The notes under the pieces were generated by a model. That model made no database searches and had not been told where the DNA came from. It saw nothing but the letters and a program-made list of their open reading frames with translations. Below, one piece after another: positions 1-8,104 of a stretch of 64,000 bases of DNA (position 1 is the stretch's first letter; every line of letters begins with the position of its first letter). The position numbers and the translations under genes were made by a program. This stretch comes from Pseudomonas sp. MWU16-30317. Its GTDB lineage: Bacteria; Pseudomonadota; Gammaproteobacteria; Pseudomonadales; Pseudomonadaceae. The stretch lies in the NCBI RefSeq assembly GCF_020515695.1, contig NZ_JAIWJA010000002.1, positions 124,001 to 188,000 of the forward strand, written 5' to 3'.

Positions 1-6
1 TGATCG

Positions 7-453
7 ATGGAAATGAAATGGGCCGACAGGCTGCGCAAGACCCTGCATTCGCAGGCCGATTCCCTGGGCAATCTGTGCGTGGAGGCATTCCACTACCTGG
101 CCTTGTTCGGGATCGGCGCAATTACCGCCTATGCAGCAGTGGCGACGTTTGTCGGCATGCTCGAGAAGGGCAGCGTATCGGTAGACGACATCCTGCTGCT
201 GTTCATCTACCTGGAGCTGGGGGCGATGACCGGGATCTATTTCAAGACCAACCACATGCCCATCCGCTTTTTGCTCTACGTCGCCATCACTGCGTTGACA
301 CGCCTGCTGATTGGCGATGTCTCGCACCACAATCCACCGGATCTGGGCATCATCTATCTGTGCGGCGGGATTTTGTTGCTGGCGTTTTCGATCCTGGTGG
401 TGCGCTACGCATCGGCGCGTTACCCATCGGTCAAGGAGAAGGCAGAGGGCTGA
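7..453 (+). CDS. psiE: PsiE family phosphate-starvation-inducible membrane protein
   Basis: A 148-residue integral membrane protein of the PsiE family. E. coli PsiE is induced by phosphate starvation, but its biochemical role is unknown. The sequence shows four hydrophobic segments (about residues 28-50, 60-78, 85-102 and 112-132). It also has the family-like stretch LLLFIYLELGAM, followed by FKTNHMPIRFLLYVAITALTR, which resembles the F-PLRYFVYIGITAIVRL region of E. coli PsiE. Length is close to the E. coli protein (136 aa). Two ATGs lie close together (codons 1 and 3); upstream sequence is cut by the window edge, so the ribosome site cannot be judged. It is a single gene facing a convergent DUF3509 gene. 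Confidence 0.85.
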   Translation: MEMKWADRLRKTLHSQADSLGNLCVEAFHYLALFGIGAITAYAAVATFVGMLEKGSVSVDDILLLFIYLELGAMTGIYFKTNHMPIRFLLYVAITALTRLLIGDVSHHNPPDLGIIYLCGGILLLAFSILVVRYASARYPSVKEKAEG

Positions 454-583
454 TCAGCGCGTCCGCGAATAGACTGCGCACCATCGCCACCCAGAGCGCC
501 CATGCGTGGGCCTAAGTGGTGCGGTCGATAGGGTAGGGGATTTCCCAAACCCGGTCGGAAACCGGGTGTTGGCAGGTGATGAA

Positions 584-907
584 TCAAAGCCCGGCGAGGT
601 TGGCGGATCGGTTCCAGCCCTTGTCGGGCTTGGGCAACAGCGCGGGGCTGTCGCGATCGGTCATGGCGGCGAGGATGGCCATGGCGCTGTCGCCCTGCTC
701 GATAGCGATGCCGAATTGCACGCTCTCGATCAGACGTTTCAGGCGCTTGGGATCGTTGCGCTGGGCGGCACTGATCATGCGCTTGGCGACCACCCCGGTT
801 TCGTTGGACAGCGTCAACATGATGCTGCCGTCGAGGCGCTCGATGCTCAGATTGACCCGATACTGAGGTTGAAACGCGTCACTGATACTTTGAAAGGGAT
901 TGTCCAT
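584..907 (-). CDS. DUF3509 domain-containing protein
   Basis: A small soluble protein of 107 residues that resembles the Pseudomonas DUF3509 family, whose function is unknown. The first 85 residues look like a compact alpha/beta domain (NLSIERLDGSIMLTLSNETG, then a KRMISAAQRND segment). The last 20 residues are polar and probably disordered. An AGGTGAAACGCC sequence precedes the ATG, giving good Shine-Dalgarno spacing. There are no signal peptide or membrane segments. It is transcribed alone, downstream of a bidirectional hairpin that also ends the HPF-like gene. Confidence 0.75.
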   Translation of the reverse strand: MDNPFQSISDAFQPQYRVNLSIERLDGSIMLTLSNETGVVAKRMISAAQRNDPKRLKRLIESVQFGIAIEQGDSAMAILAAMTDRDSPALLPKPDKGWNRSANLAGL

Positions 908-1104
908 GGCGTTTCACCTGATCTGTTCAAGACTGCACTTATTGACTGGGCGTGATCACGATTAGTTCGCCGCGCCAGACCACTGGTGGGTCCTCTGCTC
1001 CTTGCTGGCAATTTGACTTCGAGATGTACGTCAAGCGTCGTTTGTAACAGTAGTGATAAAGCAAGGGCCATGCCGGTTTTGTCAGACAATCGATTGACGG
1101 TCAT

Positions 1105-1136
1105 AAAAAAAGGCGAGCCCTTGGCTCACCTTTTTT
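1105..1136 (-). terminator. Rho-independent terminator, possibly bidirectional
   Basis: A hairpin with arms GGCGAGCC and GGCTCACC separated by a short loop is flanked by an A-tract on one side and a T-tract on the other. It lies just downstream of the HPF-like gene on the minus strand. It could also stop readthrough coming from the other side. Confidence 0.8.
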
Positions 1137-1150
1137 GTGTGGACAATCAA

Positions 1151-1558
1151 TCAACTATTGCGTAATTGCTCTTTCTCGAGGAATTCCTCTTCAAGCAGAG
1201 CGTCGGCTTCGCTGCCCTCGGTCGAGGTGCCGGGAGCGGATGCGCGCCGCTGGCGAAGTTTGCCAAACAGGTGCTCCAGTGCGTGATCGAGCTTGACCGC
1301 CGCGCCGTCCACTGCCAGGTCCAGGGTGGGTGCCTTGTGGGTCACGGAAATCGGTTGGTGGCCCTTGGGCCGTGCTTCCATCTGGCAGCGTTTGTCCTGC
1401 GGACCGGCCTTGTCGCCGTTCTCGTCGCTGAGATGGACTTCAATACGGGTGAGGTCTTCCTCGTAGCGCTCCAGCGTGCTTTCTACTGTGGTTCTTACCC
1501 ACTCCTCCAGTCGGATGCTGCTTTCGATATGGTTGTCGCTATTGACTTGGATTTGCAT
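1151..1558 (-). CDS. HPF/RaiA family ribosome-associated protein
   Basis: 135 residues. The N-terminal 95 residues fit the HPF/RaiA (sigma-54 modulation protein) fold: MQIQVNSDNHIESS, a helix (LEEWVRTTVESTLERYEEDLTRIEVHLSDEN), a strand with C/E/A/R residues facing ligand, then a second helix ending in HLFGKLRQRR. This family binds the 30S subunit and promotes ribosome hibernation in stress. The C-terminal 35 residues are acidic and low-complexity, and there is no long-HPF dimerisation domain, so this is a short form. An AGGG sequence lies about 7 nt upstream of the ATG. It is separate from the rpoN-linked hpf copy expected elsewhere in a Pseudomonas genome. Confidence 0.8.
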   Translation of the reverse strand: MQIQVNSDNHIESSIRLEEWVRTTVESTLERYEEDLTRIEVHLSDENGDKAGPQDKRCQMEARPKGHQPISVTHKAPTLDLAVDGAAVKLDHALEHLFGKLRQRRASAPGTSTEGSEADALLEEEFLEKEQLRNS

Positions 1559-1702
1559 AGTTCAGCCCTTATTCAGCTAGCTCGCAAGAAGTCGGATGGA
1601 CCATCGCGAAACGCGGGTATTTCCATCCGCTCTTGATTACAAGGTCAGGCACCGGGAGTTGGAATTCAACCCCCAGAACTAAATAAATAATTAGTGAACG
1701 TT

Positions 1703-4057
1703 TCAGAAAGCCACAGAAGTCTGGAGATAGACGGTTCGCGGCTGCCCTACGTACTTGCCCTTGTTGTTGTCGTCGTACGAGCGCGTAAAATACTCGTGGT
1801 TGAACACATTCTTGACCCCCACGGCGACGTTCAGGTTCGATAACTGCGGGCCGAAATCGTAGCCCGCGCGGCCATTGAACAACACGTATCCGGGGATTCG
1901 CCCGGTGCTGCCGTCGGCACTTTCAGCCACGGTATTCTCGTTGTCGGCGAACTGGCTGCTCTGGTACTCGCCATCGACGTTAAGCTTCCATTGGCCCTTG
2001 GTATAAGACACGCCCAGGGTGCCTTTGTGTTTTGACGAGAACGGCACGCGATTGCCGTGGTTGACCCCCGCTTCGCGGATAGTCGCGTCAACATAGGCGT
2101 AGGTGGCATACACCTCGTAACCGGCCAGCGCCGGGCTCAAGCCATCCAGCGCGTAGTTGATGCTGCTCTCGATGCCTTGGTGGCGGGTCTTGCCGCGCGC
2201 GATGACGGTGTCGTTGGTCTGGTTGCTGTCGTACTGATTGTCGAAGTCGATCAGGAAGGCGCCCAGTTCGGCCTTGATGCGCCCGTCGTCATAGCGAGTC
2301 CCCAGCTCCCAGGTGCGTGCTTTCTCGGGTTTGACTTCGCCGCTGGTGACGCGGTTGGGCATCTGGCTGTACTGCACGCTGCCGAACGACCCCTCGGTAT
2401 TGGCGTACAGATTCCAGCTGTCGGTCAGGTGATACATCACGTTGAGTGCCGGCAGCGGCGTGTTGTAGCTGCCGGAGTACTTGGCGCGGGTGAGCAGGTT
2501 GGTCTGCTGCGAATCGATCATCTCGTAACGAATGCCGGGGGTGAACGTCCACTTGCCGATGTCGATGCGGTCATCGATGAAAAACGCATGGGCTTCGGTC
2601 GAGCCGCGGGTATCTCGGTCGTTGCGGCTGTCGGTGCTGGGCATCAAGCCTGAGGCGATGGACTCGCGATAGCGTAATTCGTGGCCGGCTTCGCTGATAT
2701 AGCGATAGCCCATGCCTACCTCGTTCCAGCTGTCACCCAGGGCGAAACCCTGAGAGAAGTGGGTCTCGACCCCGCGCACCCAGTATTCGCGTGGCGACAG
2801 CGACATGAACGTGCCCTGGTCGAGGTAGCCGCTGCGCAGGGTGTTGGTGAAGAAGCTGTTGACGGTGAACTCGCGGGCATCCTGCTGGTAGCGATAGCCG
2901 ACGTTGAACAACGTGCGACGGCCCCAGAACTTGTCTTTCAGGCGTGTGGACTGGTAGGGATCGTCCTTGTAGGCCGCACTGCTCAGGCCGCCGGGCATGT
3001 CCGCTTCGCCCTCGTAGTACTGGGCCATGGCGTGCACGCTGTTGGCCTCGTCGATCTGATAGTTGCCCTTGAGGATCAGGTCGTCGATCTGCGTGTCGCT
3101 GTGTTCGCGCCAGTCGCCGCCGCGCACCCCGGAGTAGAGGATCGCGCCGCCCAGGCCGTTGGCGTTGGTGCCGCCGGCCATCAGGTTGCCGGTGGTCTTG
3201 AAACCGTCGTGGCTGGAGGACGGCGCGGTTTCGGTCTGCAGGCCGCCCTTGAGGGTCGGCTCGTCGGGAATGGCGCGAGTCACGAAGTTGACGATGCCGC
3301 CGACGTTCTGCGGGCCGTAACGCACCGCGCCGCCGCCGCGCACTACATCGACGGCGTCCATGTTGCCCATGCTCACCGGCGCGAATGACAGTTGCGGCTG
3401 GCCGTACGGTGCGAACGGCACCGGGATGCCGTCCATCAACACGGTGGAGCGGGTCGCCAGACGTGGATTGAGGCCGCGGATACCGAAGTTCAGCGCCATG
3501 TCATGGCTGCCGGTACCGTTGTTGAGCGGCGCGTTGACCCCAGGGATGCGATTGAGGACTTCGCGGGCGCTGGTCGCACCGCTGCGCTCGAAGGATTCAC
3601 GGCGAACCACGTCGCGTGCACCCGGATGTTCGAAGACGTTGGTCTGGTCGGCCTGGCCCAGCCAGTCGCCGACGACCGTGGAGGCGCCCAGCTCGATAGG
3701 GGCATTGACCGTGGCAGCCGCGCCGGGGGCTTTTTCGAGACTGTAGGCATTGGCGCCGGACGCCTTGGCTTGCAGGCCAGTGCCTTGCAGCAGCCGTTGC
3801 AGCCCCTGTTCGACGCTGAATTCCCCTTCCAGGCCGGGGCTTTGCAGACCGCCGACGCTGTCGGACGCGAAGGAGATCAGCACGCCGGTTTCCCGGCCGA
3901 ATTGATTCAGGGCGCTTTCCAGCGAACTGGGCGCGATGTGGTAGCTGCGGGTCGGCGTTTGCGCGCCATGGGCCAGCGGCAGGCCGCTCAAACTGAGGCT
4001 CGCGCCCAGCAACAGGCAACGCAGTGAACGGGCGATCGGAGTGGGCGTGAATGACAT
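1703..4057 (-). CDS. fecA: Ferric-citrate TonB-dependent outer membrane receptor FecA
   Basis: 784 residues. A signal peptide ending in GAQ is followed by an STN signalling domain (about residues 45-115, beginning YHIAPSSLESALNQFGRETG), a plug domain, and a 22-strand barrel ending in aromatic F. The plug is nearly identical in wording to E. coli FecA: VVGDWLGQA, VFEHPGARDV, VLNRIPGV, NNGTGSHD, FGIRGLNPRLA and VLMDGIPVPFAPYGQPQLS. It imports ferric dicitrate using TonB energy, and the STN domain passes the signal to FecR. The open frame extends 28 codons further upstream, but the chosen ATG directly precedes the signal peptide. The gene is last of fecI-fecR-fecA and has its own upstream gap with a possible FecI promoter. 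Confidence 0.95.
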   Translation of the reverse strand: MSFTPTPIARSLRCLLLGASLSLSGLPLAHGAQTPTRSYHIAPSSLESALNQFGRETGVLISFASDSVGGLQSPGLEGEFSVEQGLQRLLQGTGLQAKASGANAYSLEKAPGAAATVNAPIELGASTVVGDWLGQADQTNVFEHPGARDVVRRESFERSGATSAREVLNRIPGVNAPLNNGTGSHDMALNFGIRGLNPRLATRSTVLMDGIPVPFAPYGQPQLSFAPVSMGNMDAVDVVRGGGAVRYGPQNVGGIVNFVTRAIPDEPTLKGGLQTETAPSSSHDGFKTTGNLMAGGTNANGLGGAILYSGVRGGDWREHSDTQIDDLILKGNYQIDEANSVHAMAQYYEGEADMPGGLSSAAYKDDPYQSTRLKDKFWGRRTLFNVGYRYQQDAREFTVNSFFTNTLRSGYLDQGTFMSLSPREYWVRGVETHFSQGFALGDSWNEVGMGYRYISEAGHELRYRESIASGLMPSTDSRNDRDTRGSTEAHAFFIDDRIDIGKWTFTPGIRYEMIDSQQTNLLTRAKYSGSYNTPLPALNVMYHLTDSWNLYANTEGSFGSVQYSQMPNRVTSGEVKPEKARTWELGTRYDDGRIKAELGAFLIDFDNQYDSNQTNDTVIARGKTRHQGIESSINYALDGLSPALAGYEVYATYAYVDATIREAGVNHGNRVPFSSKHKGTLGVSYTKGQWKLNVDGEYQSSQFADNENTVAESADGSTGRIPGYVLFNGRAGYDFGPQLSNLNVAVGVKNVFNHEYFTRSYDDNNKGKYVGQPRTVYLQTSVAF

Positions 4058-4120
4058 CGCAGAACCTGTATGAGGGGCGGTGTAGAGGGGAGTTACCCTC
4101 TCTGTCACGCGAGATCGGCA

Positions 4121-4149
4121 AATCGGCTCATGCGGGTGCAAAAAATTTC
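4121..4149 (-). promoter_or_regulatory. Candidate FecI-dependent promoter of fecA
   Basis: Reading the minus strand, GAAATT is followed after 17 nt by CCGATT, about 65-90 nt upstream of the fecA ATG. This resembles the GGAAAT / TC layout of iron-starvation ECF promoters such as E. coli fecA. It is a by-eye match only. Confidence 0.4.
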
Positions 4150-4171
4150 GTTGAGGCCCTTGAATCCGCCC

Positions 4172-5128
4172 TCAAACCCGCGCTTCGACACTGACCCAGT
4201 AGCGCGTGCGCCGCGTGATCTGCAACGGCAGCGCAACGGTCAGCAGATCAAGAATGCGGTCGGTGTCGTCCAGCGGATAGCTGCCGGAAATCCTCAAATC
4301 GGCAACCCGCGGATCGCACTGCACATGCCCGCGGCGATAACGGCTCATTTCCTCGATGAAATCGCCCAGGCGCATGCCGGCGGCGACCAGCATGCCGTCG
4401 ATCCAGGCGCCGCCGTTGGCATCGGTCACAACTGGCGGCGACCACTGCTGGTGGCTGAACCGCGTTTGACGGCCGCGCTGCAGCACCAATGGATAACCGC
4501 GCAGAGCTTGCGGGCTGACATTGGCCACACCCTCGAAAACCGCGACCTGGGTTTGCCCGGCCAGTTGGCGGACGTCGATGCGGCCCTGCTGTGGACGGAT
4601 CACACCCTGCGCCGTGGTGATGTACAACGGCCGCGGATCGGGCGCGACACTCAACAGAAGCTGGCCTTCGAGCAAGTGGATCAGCCGGCGCTGGCCATCG
4701 AAGTGCACGTCCACCGCGCTGGCGGTGTTCAAGTGCAACTGCGAACCGTCATCCAGCGGCATCTGCCGGCGCTCGCCGAAGGGGCTGCGGTAATCGGCCA
4801 GCAAGGGCGGCAACACTTGCTGCTGGCGCAAGCCCAACCCGGTTGCGCTGGCCACGCCCAGCACCAGCAGGGCCTTGAGTGCGCGGCGCCGGGCTGCCGA
4901 AGGCGGTGCCTTGAGGGTGGCATGGGCCAATGGTCCAGGCACCCCGCGCAAACGCAGATTGATCTGCTGAATATGCTCCCACGCGCGGCGGTGCTCGGCG
5001 TCGGCCTCCAGCCAGCGCTGCCAGGCCTGCTGGCGCTGGCTGTCGGTGGCGCCTTCCTGCAATTCCACCAACCAGTACACGGCCTGCTCGGCGACATGGC
5101 TGGAAAAGCCGCGAGACGCTGCGTTCAT
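4172..5128 (-). CDS. fecR: FecR family anti-sigma / sigma regulator
   Basis: 318 residues. The cytoplasmic N-terminal domain (about residues 1-85) carries the FecR signature HVAEQAVYWLVELQEG and the WQRWLEADAEHRRAWEHIQ motif. A membrane segment follows at about residues 88-108 (ALKALLVLGVASATGLGL), then a periplasmic FecR domain (YRSPFGERRQMPLDDGSQLHLNTASAVDV) and a C-terminal STN-binding region. FecR relays the FecA-bound signal to FecI across the inner membrane. The start is the ATG 8 nt after the fecI stop. A much longer open frame upstream belongs to the antisense of fecI and was not used. Confidence 0.93.
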   Translation of the reverse strand: MNAASRGFSSHVAEQAVYWLVELQEGATDSQRQQAWQRWLEADAEHRRAWEHIQQINLRLRGVPGPLAHATLKAPPSAARRRALKALLVLGVASATGLGLRQQQVLPPLLADYRSPFGERRQMPLDDGSQLHLNTASAVDVHFDGQRRLIHLLEGQLLLSVAPDPRPLYITTAQGVIRPQQGRIDVRQLAGQTQVAVFEGVANVSPQALRGYPLVLQRGRQTRFSHQQWSPPVVTDANGGAWIDGMLVAAGMRLGDFIEEMSRYRRGHVQCDPRVADLRISGSYPLDDTDRILDLLTVALPLQITRRTRYWVSVEARV

Positions 5129-5136
5129 TGGCGCTC

Positions 5137-5640
5137 TCACAGGGCGAAATAGCAGCGCAGGGCGGCTTTGCCGAGGTGCCGCTTGACCGTAGCAATACTG
5201 ATGTTCAGCTCGCCGGCGATTTCGCCGTAGCTCAAGCCGTCGACCTGCGCCAGCAAAAACGCGCGCTTGACCGCTACCGGCAGGTCGTCGAGCAATTCGT
5301 CGAGTTCGGTCAGGGTCTGCAGAATGATCGCCCGGTATTCCTCGGACGGCACCAACGCTTCGGGCAGCTGCGCCAGGGCCTGATGATAGGCGCGCTCGAG
5401 ATCCTGGCGACGGTAGTGGTTGAACAGCACGCGCTTGGCGACCGTCGTCAGAAACGCCCGCGGCTCGCGCAGAGGCGGGGTTTCCCGCGCCGTCAGCAGG
5501 CGCACGAAGGTGTCCTGGGCGAGGTCGGCTGCCGAGTGCGGGCAGCCCAGGCGATGCCGCAGCCAGCCGGTCAGCCAGCTCTGATGAGCGACGTACAGGC
5601 CTTCGACCGTCGAAGAAGCGTCTGAGCTGGGGTGCGACAA
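5137..5640 (-). CDS. fecI: FecI-type ECF sigma factor
   Basis: 167 residues with sigma-70 region 2 (DLAQDTFVRLLTARE, LTTVAKRVLFNHYRR) and region 4 (VDGLSYGEIAGELNISIATVKRHLGKA). It directs RNA polymerase to fecA when FecR signals. I chose the TTG at 5640 because GGAG lies 8 nt upstream and the resulting N-terminus (SHPSSDASSTVEGLYVAHQSWL) aligns with E. coli FecI (173 aa). An in-frame ATG 26 codons upstream would add residues that cover the Fur-box-like sequence. fecR follows within 8 nt, so the two are co-transcribed. Confidence 0.9.
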   Translation of the reverse strand: MSHPSSDASSTVEGLYVAHQSWLTGWLRHRLGCPHSAADLAQDTFVRLLTARETPPLREPRAFLTTVAKRVLFNHYRRQDLERAYHQALAQLPEALVPSEEYRAIILQTLTELDELLDDLPVAVKRAFLLAQVDGLSYGEIAGELNISIATVKRHLGKAALRCYFAL

Positions 5641-5671
5641 GGCGGATCTCCGACGCGCAGCATGCGTTAAA

Positions 5672-5690
5672 GAATAAGAATTGTTCGCAT
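5672..5690 (-). promoter_or_regulatory. Fur-box-like site upstream of fecI
   Basis: On the minus strand the sequence reads ATGCGAACAATTCTTATTC, an imperfect match to the repeated-hexamer Fur consensus, about 30-50 nt upstream of the proposed fecI start. Iron repression of fecI by Fur is the usual arrangement in this family. The match is moderate. Confidence 0.4.
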
Positions 5691-5779
5691 TGTAATCTTT
5701 GTTCAGGAAATTCAGCAATCGATCGTCTTAGCCGGTCAGCAAGTACCGCACGACGAAGCCGTAAACGGCCTTTGCGTAT

Positions 5780-5798
5780 GAGAATATTTATCATTAGA
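5780..5798 (+). promoter_or_regulatory. Fur-box-like site upstream of the DUF3649/PepSY operon
   Basis: GAGAATATTTATCATTAGA agrees with the 19-bp Fur consensus at 13 of 19 positions, including the ATCATTA half. It lies about 60-80 nt upstream of the ATG at 5859, where a promoter is expected, and so argues against using the earlier in-frame ATGs. Confidence 0.6.
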
Positions 5799-5858
5799 CT
5801 TGGCGCCTGTTTTTTTGCCGTGCAACGGATGCGCGCGCCATTCCCAAAGGGGGCCGAG

Positions 5859-6164
5859 ATGGCCAGTAAACTTAACGGTGTGCCCGTCAGTTACCGCCTT
5901 GCGGTGGCCTCGCGCATCGTCGCAGCGGCGCTGGGCGGCTACGCGCTCGCAGCGCTGGCGAGCATCTGCCTGGCCTGGACCTTGCCACTGACGCGTCCTG
6001 AAGCCGTGGTCAGCAGTATGATGCTGGCCTTTGTCGTCTATCTGATCGTGGTGCTCTGGTGCTTCGCCTGCCGCAGCGCCTGGCGGGCCTGGGCGGGCAT
6101 CGCGCTGCCGGGCCTGCTACTGGCCGTCGCCGATAGCGCCCTGTACTGGATGAACACGCCATGA
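5859..6164 (+). CDS. DUF3649 domain-containing putative iron-uptake membrane protein
   Basis: 101 residues with three predicted membrane helices (about residues 17-45, 52-72 and 76-95) and a WRAW motif before the third. It resembles small DUF3649 proteins found next to TonB receptors and PepSY reductases in Pseudomonas; the exact role is unknown. The ATG at 5859 is chosen because a purine-rich AAAGGGGGCCGAG lies just upstream and the earlier ATGs overlap the Fur-like site. Its stop overlaps the next start by 4 nt (ATGA), so it is translationally coupled to the PepSY protein. Confidence 0.75.
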   Translation: MASKLNGVPVSYRLAVASRIVAAALGGYALAALASICLAWTLPLTRPEAVVSSMMLAFVVYLIVVLWCFACRSAWRAWAGIALPGLLLAVADSALYWMNTP

Positions 6165-7741
6165 AGGAAGGACTGCGGCAATCCATGGCCTGGCTGCACA
6201 CCTGGGCGGGGCTGGTGTTCGGCTGGCTGCTGTTCGCCATCTGGCTGACCGGCACGCTGGCCTATTTCCAGGAGGAAATCACTCACTGGGCACACCCTGA
6301 AATCCCCGTGCGCGCACTCGATACCCGCGCGAGCCTTGCCAGCGCGCAGACCTTCATCGACGCCCACGCGGCGGATTCGCCGAGTGTGTATATCGCCCTG
6401 CCGAATCATCGCGATCCGGTGCTGGGGGTCATGTACAAGGATCCGCAAAAAACCGGCCGTGGCAGCTTCACACGGGCGATGGTCGACCCACAGACCGGCC
6501 TCAAGCAAGAAACCCGCGAGAGCCGCGGCGGCGAGTTTTTCTATCGCTTCCACTTCGAATTGCAGATGGGCTACCCGTGGGGCCGCTGGCTGGCCAGCAT
6601 CGCGGCCTTCGTGATGTTCTTCACTCTGGTGAGCGGCATCATCACTCACAAGAAGATCTTCAAGGAATTCTTCACCTTCCGCCCCGGCAAGGCCCAGCGT
6701 TCGTGGCTCGACGGGCATAACGCGATCGGCGTGCTGATCTTGCCGTTCCATCTGATGATCAGCTATAGCAGCCTGGTGATCTTCATGAGCATGATCATGC
6801 CGGCCAGCATCATGACCAGCTATCACGGCGACTCCAAGGGCTTCTTCAGTGATGTATTCCCCAGCGTCGCGCCAGCGGCGGCCACTGGCGAAAACACGCC
6901 ACTGATGCCGCTCACCGAGCTTTACGACAAGGCCCGCCAGCAATGGCCCGATACCCGTATCAGCCGGGTCGAGCTGGAGCGCCCGAAAGACAGCGCCCCG
7001 ACCATCGAATTCACCCGTGACGACAGCGAAAGCGTCGCTTACAACTATGGCAACAATTTGGTCCTGAACGCTCAGACCGGCGCAGTGCTGAGTACGCCGC
7101 GCGCGATCCCGGTGCCGATGCTGATCGGCGGCGGCTTCTACGGCTTGCACATGGGCCACTTCGCCGGCCCATTGCTGCGCTGGCTGTATTTCTTCGGCGG
7201 TATCGGCGGCACCGTGCTGATCGGCACCGGCCTGGTGATGTGGCTCAACAAACGCCAGCTCAAGCATGCCAAGTCCGGCGTGCAGCCTTTCGAATTGCGT
7301 CTGGTGGAAGTGCTCAACCTGGCGAGCATGGCGGGGCTGCTGTGGGCGGTCCCGGGTTTCCTGTTGGCCAACCGGCTGCTGCCGGTGGCGCTGGAGGCCC
7401 GTAGCGACTGGGAAATACGTGTGTTCTTCGGGGCCTGGTTGCTATCGCTGCTGCACGCTCTGTTTCGCCGCGGTCGTCAGGCCTGGATCGAGCAATTAAT
7501 GACGGCAGCGGCGCTGCTGGCGGCGATACCGCTGGTGAGCGCCCTGACCACCGACCACGGCCTGCTGCGTTCGATAGCGAGTGGCGACTGGGCCATGGCC
7601 GGGGTCGACCTGACCGCCTTCGCCGCCGCACTGTTCCTGCTGTGGACGGGCCGCAAGTTGATGAAAAAAACCGTCGTGGCCAAGCGCAAGCCGGCGCAGC
7701 GGGAAGCCGAAGCGGTGCTGGAAAGCGAGGGCGGTCGATGA
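6161..7741 (+). CDS. PepSY-associated TM helix protein, probable siderophore-iron reductase
   Basis: 526 residues. It begins with a PepSY_TM-type helix (SMAWLHTWAGLVFGWLLFAIWLTGTLAYFQEEI), followed by a periplasmic loop, a histidine-bearing helix pair (FHFELQMGYPWGRWLASIAAFVMFF), another helix with HNAIGVLILPFHLMISYSS, a PepSY-like extracytoplasmic domain, and C-terminal helices (GLHMGHFAGPLLRWLYFFGGIGGTVLIGTGLVMW). The paired H residues in helices fit haem ligation, as in FoxB/PiuB/FpvG-type reductases that release iron from siderophores at the inner membrane. Its position between DUF3649 and DUF3325 genes and beside fecIRA supports an iron role. The substrate is unknown. Confidence 0.85.
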   Translation: MKEGLRQSMAWLHTWAGLVFGWLLFAIWLTGTLAYFQEEITHWAHPEIPVRALDTRASLASAQTFIDAHAADSPSVYIALPNHRDPVLGVMYKDPQKTGRGSFTRAMVDPQTGLKQETRESRGGEFFYRFHFELQMGYPWGRWLASIAAFVMFFTLVSGIITHKKIFKEFFTFRPGKAQRSWLDGHNAIGVLILPFHLMISYSSLVIFMSMIMPASIMTSYHGDSKGFFSDVFPSVAPAAATGENTPLMPLTELYDKARQQWPDTRISRVELERPKDSAPTIEFTRDDSESVAYNYGNNLVLNAQTGAVLSTPRAIPVPMLIGGGFYGLHMGHFAGPLLRWLYFFGGIGGTVLIGTGLVMWLNKRQLKHAKSGVQPFELRLVEVLNLASMAGLLWAVPGFLLANRLLPVALEARSDWEIRVFFGAWLLSLLHALFRRGRQAWIEQLMTAAALLAAIPLVSALTTDHGLLRSIASGDWAMAGVDLTAFAAALFLLWTGRKLMKKTVVAKRKPAQREAEAVLESEGGR

Positions 7742-8064
7742 TTCCGGCAGTGTTGTTGTCGTATGCGGGGTTCACCGCCCTGTGCCTGGCGATGGACAAG
7801 CACCATGGCGAGTTGCTCAGGCGCAAGCCTGATGCGCTGCAGCGCAGGGCGCTGACGGGAGCGGGATGGCTGCTGCTGGGGCTGGCCTTGGCCGCTGCCG
7901 TGAATGATGCTGGCTGGGCCATGGGCCTGGTCAACTGGACGGCCGGGATGATGGCCAGCGCGGTATTGCTGGTGTGGTTGATACCGTATCAGCCGCGCCT
8001 GGCGCTGGGCATCGCCGCCGCCAGCCTGCTGGTCAGCCCGTTGGCGGCGCTCGGCCTGACCTAG
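7738..8064 (+). CDS. DUF3325 domain-containing membrane protein
   Basis: 108 residues with three to four hydrophobic helices and an early polar stretch (CLAMDKHHGELLRR) typical of DUF3325 proteins that accompany PepSY reductases. It overlaps the preceding stop by 4 nt (ATGA). It is the last gene of the three-gene unit. Function is unknown beyond its consistent pairing with iron-reductase genes. Confidence 0.8.
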   Translation: MIPAVLLSYAGFTALCLAMDKHHGELLRRKPDALQRRALTGAGWLLLGLALAAAVNDAGWAMGLVNWTAGMMASAVLLVWLIPYQPRLALGIAAASLLVSPLAALGLT

Positions 8065-8104
8065 GCTCTCAAGCCTGGCACTGCCCCTTGCAGGCTTGCG
8101 CAAA

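Noticed and set aside
5641..5718. ATG at 5718 as the fecI start
   Set aside because: It would place the Fur-like site inside the coding sequence and add 26 residues not seen in FecI; the TTG at 5640 has GGAG at the right distance.
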